Shown here: positions 57,301-64,000 of the stretch, piece after piece
How positions within the stretch are numbered: the first letter of the stretch is position 1
Layout of the letters: every line of letters starts with the position of its first letter
DNA from: Emydura subglobosa
Lineage: Eukaryota; Chordata; Testudines; Chelidae
Length of the DNA: 64,000 nucleotides
Assembly: GCA_007922225.1 (NCBI GenBank)
Contig: ML679961.1
Span: forward strand, 72,830,890-72,894,889
Direction: 5' to 3'
Position numbers and translations under genes: made by a program
The notes under the pieces: model-generated
What the model saw: only the letters and a program-made list of their open reading frames with translations
Told to the model about the DNA's origin: nothing
Database searches by the model: none

Positions 57301-57606
57301 TGAGGGCAGATCTACACTGCCCGCAAAATTTGGCGGCAGTCGATAGGAGTTATGCAAGCTATGCAGAGTAGCTTGCGTAACTCCCGTTGACTTTGTAACT
57401 TCCCTTTAAAGTGCGTCGTCTCCACTGCACTGCGCCGACGGGAAATGCGTTCCCGTCAATGCATCACTACACTCTTTTTTTGGAGGTAGTTTTAATAAAT
57501 CAACTTCTGGATCGATTTGTGCATGTCTTCACTGCTGCTCAATGGATCTGGAAAAATCAATTGGACGGCGGTGCATTTGCCACCATCAGTGTGTACGCAG
57601 CCTGAG
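57301..57606 (-). mobile_element. MITE family A, copy 2, opposite orientation to copy 1
   Basis: The outer ends 'tgagggcagatctacactg' and 'gtgtgtacgcagcctgag' form imperfect terminal inverted repeats. Its complement aligns to 7095-7393 from end to end: 'gcgccgacgggaaatgcg' against 'ccgcgtcgacaggaatgcgg', and 'tagcttgcgtaactcc' is identical in both. 'tatgcaagct' and 'agcttgcgtaactccc' also form an internal inverted pair. Confidence 0.8.
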
Positions 57607-59267
57607 TTCACTTCCTCCGATGTCAGGCCCTATGTCTTTACCAGTCCTGTGGTGCAATTTCACAGTTAGTACACACATAGATCGGGCCCTGTGCTAGAGC
57701 TGTGTATCAACCATGTTTACCCAGCACCTGGGTTCTTGCACCTGTTTCTTTCCTTCAGGAGTGCAATGAGTGATTGGATAGCCTTCTTAAAGCCAAAATA
57801 CTGTTTGTTTTTAACAGCAGGAACAAAAGCATTTAGATAGAGAGAGATTTTTAAATAGACTATACACATCTCTATCTTACTTGAGGACTTACCGGCCCTC
57901 GATGGTAAGCTAGGCAAGCCTAACTTCTTCCCACACCCACCAACTGCCTGTCTGTCTGACTTCCCCCAACCCACTCTCCTGAAAAAATACACCTCTCCCA
58001 TGAGAGAGTCCATTTTTCAATGGCTCTAATCCTTTTGATGTCTGATGTGTGCAGGCCTTTTCATATAGCAGCATTGTCACTTAACAAACCTCAGATGTTT
58101 GCAGAAATGTGGCTTATTTTGAGCTATTGTGTTTCTTTCCTGCTTGTTTTTCCTTATAGCCTCCTATTAAACTAAACGGATATATATTCATACAGTAAAC
58201 CCTGAATAACCAGGTCAACATATGGTATTCATAAATGACTGCAAAACATCTCCAATTCTGTACACATTATAGTATATGTGCAGAGATAAGACTGAAACTG
58301 ACAGTCAATGGGGCTGTTGAATATAAGTTAGTGTAGAATATCTATTGAACTCTCAAATACTGACAACTTCTTTTTTTATTTCTTTTTTTTTTAAATTGGG
58401 GATAAGAAGGAAGTTGTGGATTCTTAGGAAAGCTGTGAGGTTTGTACTTCAGTATTTAATGGGTATATTTAAAGGTATAGTAATTGTGAGTGTATTGCAA
58501 GTGTGCATGCTCATAGCACTACTTTGCACCACACTGAATCAAAATTATTCAACTGTGTTTCATGTATCTTATGTTGATAAATGAATATATCCACTAGCTA
58601 TTATCTCCAGAAAGGGCAGAGGTCTGGGCTGGTAAAGCAGAGAATCTGAGTTCTATCCCTGCTGTTGTCAAAAGAGCTGTGGTGTGCAGCATAACAACAA
58701 TATTTTGGTTACAAGAAGAGCTGATCATGGATTTTCTATCAAAATGCTCTTTCAATAAAAAATATAGTCTCTTCAAAACTGCTAGCATTTTATTTTACTT
58801 TTCACCAGGAAAGATTGACATTAAATGTTTTATTTTTGGTCCATGTGACCCAAATCAAAACACTTTGGTTTGTCAAACTTTTTTTTTTTTTTTAATAAGA
58901 GTTAAAAATGCAACATTGACTACATATTTGGAGATAATCACTCCCATTTCTGAACCATTTATTTTACATTTAAAAGTCAGACAAGATTTAGATTTGTATT
59001 TCTCTTTTATTGAAAGTTTTATCAGTGTTATCAGTGCCATTTGGTTCCTAAACTGACTTGCTGTATATAAAGTTCCAAATATGAGTTATAGTGTTCTGAT
59101 TTACGTTGGGGGATCAGTTCTGAAGAAATAATGTGCTGTTGTGATGGCTTACAATGGATAACCATGGGCTGTTTGTCAAATGGAGTATAGCTCCAGCGTG
59201 AAGTTATGCCAGGGAGGAAGCATTACATTGTGGTTAAAGGCCAGGTCTTGACATAATAGTTTCATAG
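57607..59267. other. No gene; weak tRNA-like SINE head at 58605
   Basis: 58605-58672 ('gggctggtaaagcagag' then 'gagttctatccctgctg') resembles a MIR-like tRNA head. The 125-codon plus frame 58679-59056 lies in AT-rich DNA with a T-run and has no domain. Confidence 0.45.
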
Positions 59268-59930
59268 ATTTTTTTTTTTTTTTTTTTTTTTTTAAAGCCA
59301 GAATGGACCATTAGATCATTTAGTCTGACCTCCTCTGGTGGAAAATAGGCCACAGAATGTCATCCAGTCACTGCTGTATTGAGCCCAGTAACTTGTGTGA
59401 CTAAAATATACCTTCCAGAATAGCATCCAATCTTGATTTTTGAAGTTTTCAAGCGATTAAAAATCCTCCACTTTCCTCAGTTGTTTCAAGGATTTATCAC
59501 TTCCACTGGTTCATATTTGCCTTTCTTCACTAGGTTAAAGATCCCTTTAGTACCTGGTATTTTCACCCTATTAAGGTATTGATACAGTATAATGAAGTCC
59601 CAGTCTTCTTTTTGATAAACTAAACAGATTGAGATATTTAAATCTCACAGTGCAAGATATTTTGTTGAGTTCTTGATCTTTTTAATGTCTTTCTGCACCC
59701 TTTCCAATAATGTGGACACCAGAACTGGAGGTAGTATTCCAGTATTGGTCTCAACAATGGCATATACAGAGGTATAAAACCCTCCCTACTTCTACTCACT
59801 GCTTCCCTCCTTATACATCCAAGGATCACATGAGCCCTTTTTCCCCCACAGCATCTCACTGGGAGGTCATGCTCAGTTAAGGAGAACTGAATTTTATTTT
59901 TGGCTCTGTCTTTCCCTGGACAAATCAATT
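59268..59930 (-). mobile_element. CR1 LINE 3' region including ORF2 C-terminus, minus strand
   Basis: 'aagccagaatggaccattag', 'tttagtctgacctcctctgg' and 'ccacagaatgtcatccagtc' give the 3' end. Farther right, 59638-59928 (minus) translates to a reverse-transcriptase-ORF tail with REGFIPLYMPLLRPILEYYL and FWCPHYWKGCRKTLKRS, the canonical CR1 'LY..LVRP.LEY..QFW.P' segment. The frame carries substitutions and is truncated at its 5' side near 59930. A T-run (59271-59293) sits at its terminus. Confidence 0.9.
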
Positions 59931-59937
59931 AGTTCAA

Positions 59938-60022
59938 AATTTGAAACCTGGGCTGCCTAAAGTTAGACACCAAATGCATATTAGACACGAAAGGTGGTCT
60001 GATTTTTCACAGATGCTGAACA
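59938..60022. repeat. Palindromic repeat remnant
   Basis: 'gctgcctaaagttagacacc' and 'ggtctgatttttcacagatg' followed by 'ctgaacac' match the family at 48934. It abuts the next MITE. Confidence 0.5.
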
Positions 60023-60024
60023 CA

Positions 60025-60325
60025 TAGGGATGTCTACAATGCAATTAAACACCCTTGGCTGGCCTGTGTCAGCTGACTCAGGCTCACAGGTACAGGCTGC
60101 AGACCTGTAAAATTGTGATGTAACATTCTGGCTTGACTGGAGCCCATAGTCTGAGACACTTCCCCCCCCCCCCCCCTTCTCAGGGGGTGCCTGAGCTCAG
60201 GCTCCAGCCTGGGCCCAAACGTCTACACTGCCATTTTACAGCTCTGCACTCCGAGCCCTGTGAGCCCAAGCCAGTTGACCTGGACCAACCATAGCTGTTT
60301 AATTGCCATGTAGACATATGCTTAG
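60025..60325. mobile_element. MITE family B, full-length copy
   Basis: Ends 'agggatgtctacaatgcaat' and 'attgccatgtagacatatgct' are inverted. The arms include 'gtcagctgactcaggctcac' against 'gtgagcccaagccagttgac', and 'tgtaaaattgtgatg' against 'tgccattttaca'. C15 at 60162-60176 marks the centre. About 300 bp, slightly longer and more diverged than 19782-20059. Confidence 0.8.
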
Positions 60326-60394
60326 AGCTCCCATTAAAGTAAAGGTACACTATGGATAACATGGTCTCTTACGAATGTGTCTAAATATTTATTT

Positions 60395-60570
60395 GTGTGC
60401 CTAACTTGAGATACCAAAATTTGAAAATGCATAATTTTAGACACCCCTTGACAGCTCTGTACCTCAGTGCCCTCATGTATAAAATGAGCTTTATGAGGGT
60501 GATGTGAGGCTAACTTGATTGATTCCCTTCAGATGGAAAGTGTAATAAAAAACACTATTGTTAAGCTGTA
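60395..60570 (+). repeat. MIR SINE, plus orientation
   Basis: 'ctctgtacctcagtgccctc', 'atgtataaaatgagctttat' and 'gggtgatgtgaggctaac' preserve the MIR core and 3' part. Confidence 0.7.
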
Positions 60571-61045
60571 TTTTCTGTCTTTACAATGCAGTGCTTGGGT
60601 TAAATGACAACAACAAAAAGGCGCAGCATGTATTGGATAATCATGGCTGCACACTGAACTGGCTAAAATCTGTTATGTTTAATATTTGCATTTTTGCCAG
60701 TAGATTATGAAGTAGCTAGTTATGTTACTTTACTCCACATTGAGTTTGCAAATTGTCCACACACAGAATGCAATACAGGGCTACAGATCATGAGTGTCAT
60801 TGCAGTTCTGGAAAATAGGAGGAATTTCATATGCTTGTTCATTTTATTTACAAATGAAATTTGGCACAGCCAAAAAATAGAGTGTAGAAACCGCTTTCAG
60901 TACTAATCAAAAGTGATGCACTCTCAAGAATACTTGGAAGGTCTCTTCCCTGTACCCTACCCCTCACTTTCCTGTGGATATAAGTGTTCTTTGAAACTGT
61001 ACCTTTTTCTATTGTTTAGCTTTTTCCTAGTGAAACTAGCTTCTC

Positions 61046-61050
<5 letters not shown>
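60571..61050. other. No gene seen
   Basis: Single-copy. Frames of 63 to 70 codons lack features. Confidence 0.5.

Positions 61051-61080
<30 letters not shown>
61051..61080 (+). repeat. (TG)15 microsatellite
   Basis: Fifteen perfect TG units followed by a short (AG)n. Confidence 0.95.
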
Positions 61081-61087
<7 letters not shown>

Positions 61088-62814
61088 ATTTCTTAGGTGT
61101 GTAATTTGATTCAGTTAGCAATTTTAGAGTTTTTATGATCTCTGATCAGTTGTTTGCCACAAATTTTGATGGATCTTTTCAATAAAGTAAAATAATTGTA
61201 AGGGTTTGGTGCCAGTGGGTTAACCTTATTTTCAATATTTAACTTTCAAGACTTCAGGGTGTCTCCACTGATGTCCCCCTTCTCACACTAGTGTACATGA
61301 TTCAAAAGTGGTTACCTTGGACTTTATTTCTCCCTTCTGTATATTACAACCATTATTTAACATGTCCCCCCACAAAGTCCAAAGATAAAGTATTTACAGA
61401 GTCTTAATCTAACAATGGGCTACTAACTGACATCTAAAACCAAGGACCAAAAACTGAATCAGGCCTCAAAGAACAGAAGCTAGGGAACTACTGAGCTCAT
61501 TGGAACACAACTATGAAAACAAAATGTTAATGAAAACACTATAAAACAAAATTCCCACTTTCCAGTTAGCTCTGATTTTTATGTTGATACGAATGCAGAC
61601 TTATGTTCATACTAAGTGTCTCTTGTCCCTTGTGGTCTTGAGAATGAGGTGTATCTTTCTTTTATAGATCCCGCGGTCATGCTCATACCTACTATTCAGT
61701 CTGTGGTAAAGTTCTTTATATTAAGAAATCAGTCCTATCCTCCATTCATCAGATGAGCCTGGGACTTCATTTCCTTTCTGACTGCAGCCTCCACCCAGCC
61801 CATTTTAAATGAATTCCCTTTTTCCCTCAGGAAAAAATATTAGAATGCACATTCTATGCATTTTCTTGCCAGCCACTTCCTCTCTCTTCTTAGTATTTAC
61901 TCTGTTCAGTCACTTGTAGATAGTTATCATAGATTACCCCTAGCTTCTAATATGCTTCTAATTTGGACAAGCTTCTAATATGTAGTTCTTTAAGTCTGCC
62001 CTTATGGGACAGTCCCTTCTACCCTCTTACCATCCTGTCTACTCTGCAATATGAGCTTTATTGCTCTGTGTTTCAAAAAGGGGAAAGCTGGGAAGGGACA
62101 GTAATCAGCCAGTTTAATCTCTGAGCACAGATGTTGACCTTTTGCTCCACACCCAGTGATGTCCCCTCGCTCCTCAAAAACCCTCTTCCTGAAATCAACT
62201 GGCAACATAAGGTATTCTGAATGCAGCAAACACATTTGTTGCCATCCTGGTGCTTGCCCCCTGGGGTTTCTCCTGCTTTGATGTGGAATTCAATACTCCT
62301 TTCTTTTGGAAGAGCAATTTCTGAAGCAGAAATTGAGAAGTCAAGTTTTGATGCCACTGTTTTTAAAACTACACCTCCAGCCCCTGCACCACCCTTCTTT
62401 CTTGGCATATAAAATGTGTCTGAATGTTACCCTGGCTCTCCCTTGATTGACCCAGCCATAAGCTTGTCACTGCATGCTAACACAGCTAAAGCAAAGGACA
62501 ACATGTTTGCCTGAATTATTGTCTGATCTGCTGGCTCTCGGGTTGTCTAGCCGGGAGTTCTCAATTTTTTTCTGTCTCTCTTAATTCCATCTCTTAATCT
62601 CTTTGTAGTACACTTTGTCCTTTCTCTGGCTTTGTTTATCCAGGCAGGTGATGGGAATCACTCCAGCAGGGACACTGCAGACATAATGGTTCATTGCAGA
62701 GAGCTGAAGTCAATGGCCTTGAAAGGCATCCACCTCATTTCTATTCCCTACTATGATCAGAGTAATTTTTCTTGTAGTAAGAGTCTGTTTGCTGATACAG
62801 TTCAGTAACTAAGA
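61081..62814. other. No gene seen
   Basis: Single-copy. The minus frame 62073-62408 (111 codons) starts basic and has paired cysteines in its middle (CVCC...CC), but matches no family. I treat it as chance. Confidence 0.45.
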
Positions 62815-62905
62815 TTTCTGGCCTCAGTGCATCCCTGGTGTAAATCACTCCTTTGTCTGCAGTGGAGTTATATTAGAGATGAATTTAGTCCTTTCTCTCT
62901 TTAAA
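62815..62905. repeat. Palindromic repeat ('ggtgtaaatcactcc' type)
   Basis: 'ctggtgtaaatcactccttt', 'gcagtggagttatat' and 'gatgaatttagtcc' correspond to a known amniote palindrome, degraded on the right. Confidence 0.55.
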
Positions 62906-63454
62906 TAAAGTTCTTTCCTATTTCTCAGTTTTCTCCTTCCTCACACTGTGAAATCCTGATGCAGTGCCTTCCCTTAGATCAGCTTTTTATTTTCAATGTG
63001 ATGCATAAAGAATTGTTTCTAATGTTGGGATAAACTGGGGGTAACAATAGGATGAACTTCATTAAAAATGTGTATTGATGTTGAGTTCCTCTGGTACCTT
63101 TTGGAAGGAGCTGAACACAACAAGATCTGCCTGCAGTGCAAGTGTTTTTGTGTTTTGGTTTTGGGTTTTTTTTTGGTAAGCTCACTGAAGGGAAAGTCTC
63201 AGGTAGAAGATGTGCAAGGAAAAGGATGGAAGTGGATTAATGAAAACAGCTATCTTTTGGCCCTGTGAGAGAAGCAGAAATACCAAGAGCCAGCAGGGAC
63301 ATACAAGCTATGTTAGAGAAGTGGTGACATGATCATTATTCAGCTGTTTTTGGAAGAACCTGAATGCGAGAAACAATAAAGGATGTAGCTAGTCCAGGTG
63401 CCATGAATTTCTTAACCCACACAAAATGGTCAGTGGCGGGAGGTAGGTTAAGGA
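62906..63454. other. No gene seen
   Basis: Single-copy. Overlapping 66- and 68-codon frames on opposite strands are featureless. Confidence 0.5.
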
Positions 63455-63602
63455 CTGTTAGCCCCCTAGGTAGGACATTCATGGTGATGTGGAAGACCTG
63501 GGTTCCGTTCCATTCTCTGCCTGAGGTGGAGGCAGGGAGTTGAACTTGCTTTTTTCACCTCTCAGGTGAATGCCCTAACCACTAAAATAGTTTAGGCTTC
63601 TG
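63455..63602. repeat. tRNA-derived palindromic SINE dimer, copy 2
   Basis: Forward half with B-box-like 'ggttccgttcc' at 63501-63511. Inverted half 'gcagggagttgaacttgctt' then 'ggtgaatgccctaaccacta' (63564-63583, the complement of an A-box region). Same architecture as 26546-26697, with a clearer inverted head. Confidence 0.7.
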
Positions 63603-64000
63603 GAGAGGGTTCCGAGCTGTGAATCCTAAGTAGAGAGAGATGTGCCTCCCTCTGACCCAGACCAAGGCACATAAGTCCCTGAGAGAAACTGGGGTTAGGT
63701 TACCCTCCTTTCTTCAGCATTTCCTATTGGTTAGTATAGGTGGTTCCCTGCTCAGCATGCTTGTTGTTGTGGATCTCAGTCTTCAGCACTTTACAATACT
63801 CAGGGAGAGTTTAGGGAGTGTAGGTATCTACCTTGCCACTGTGGATTCCACTAGATGGGAAAGTCTATAAAAGTTAATGCCTTGTGATGCCTATGTCCCT
63901 TTGTGGATCTAGCCTGGCTAACTCTATTGGTATCCAAGACCTCTTATATAATGCAAATTAATCAGTTTTTAAAGTTTTAAGCAATTAAAGAGTGTGTCAG
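63603..64000. other. No gene seen at right edge
   Basis: Single-copy. The 76-codon plus frame 63640-63870 has no domain or signal. Confidence 0.45.

Noticed and set aside
62073..62408. 111-codon minus frame with CVCC...CC cysteines
   Set aside because: Cysteine spacing fits no zinc-binding or secreted domain I know, and there is no supporting splice or conservation evidence.

Overview
The window is vertebrate nuclear DNA and contains no complete gene. The dispersed repeats point to a sauropsid, most likely a turtle. They include CR1 LINE tails whose end reads like 'gatcatgatggtcccttctg', minus-strand CR1-like tails with the 'ggttcagtgtcctgtctctgacag' type of phrase, inverted-repeat MITEs that start and end in 'gtctacact', tRNA-headed palindromic SINE dimers, and the dispersed reptilian repeat containing 'agactaacaaatttaa' and 'cataagctttcgtgggc'. 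Family names were assigned by reading and memory, not by a database search, so boundaries are good to about 10 to 30 bases unless stated otherwise. Base composition is AT-rich, apart from two GC-rich islands at about 195-1305 and 39660-40895.

Layout. 1-1305 is a GC-rich element read on the minus strand. It has a Pro/Glu/Asp-rich broken reading frame, a 41-bp tandem repeat interrupted by a 10-N gap, and a 55-bp direct repeat 1 kb apart. 1306-21660 is mostly single-copy intergenic or intronic DNA. It carries a MITE (7095-7393), CR1 tails on the minus strand (8645-9225, 16555-16775), MIR-type SINEs, and a near-perfect full-length hairpin MITE (19782-20059). 21660-23175 holds an LTR-like unit abutting another repeat, then a plus-strand CR1 tail. 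26546-28740 has a palindromic tRNA-like SINE and a candidate solo LTR (27716-28106) nested in an older repeat. 31514-37230 contains LTR-like blocks, a CR1 tail and a LINE-like tail. 39660-40895 is the second GC-rich composite, with a minisatellite and a long-armed hairpin. 42691-42896 is a possible isolated exon with a signal peptide. 43690-44070 is a GA-rich minisatellite. 52725-53539 is a decayed piggyBac-family transposase, the clearest protein-coding relic in the window. 57301-57606 is a second copy of the 7095 MITE in the opposite orientation. 59268-60570 stacks a CR1 tail, a second full-length hairpin MITE and a MIR.

Nothing here forms an operon or a working pathway. Most of the readable content is transposon debris of several ages. 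Between the repeats lie several repeat-free AT-rich stretches with dense homeodomain- or SOX-like motifs that could be conserved regulatory elements, but only a cross-species alignment can decide that. The items most worth following up are the piggyBac relic, the unidentified GC-rich element at the left edge, the possible signal-peptide exon, and the paired MITE families.
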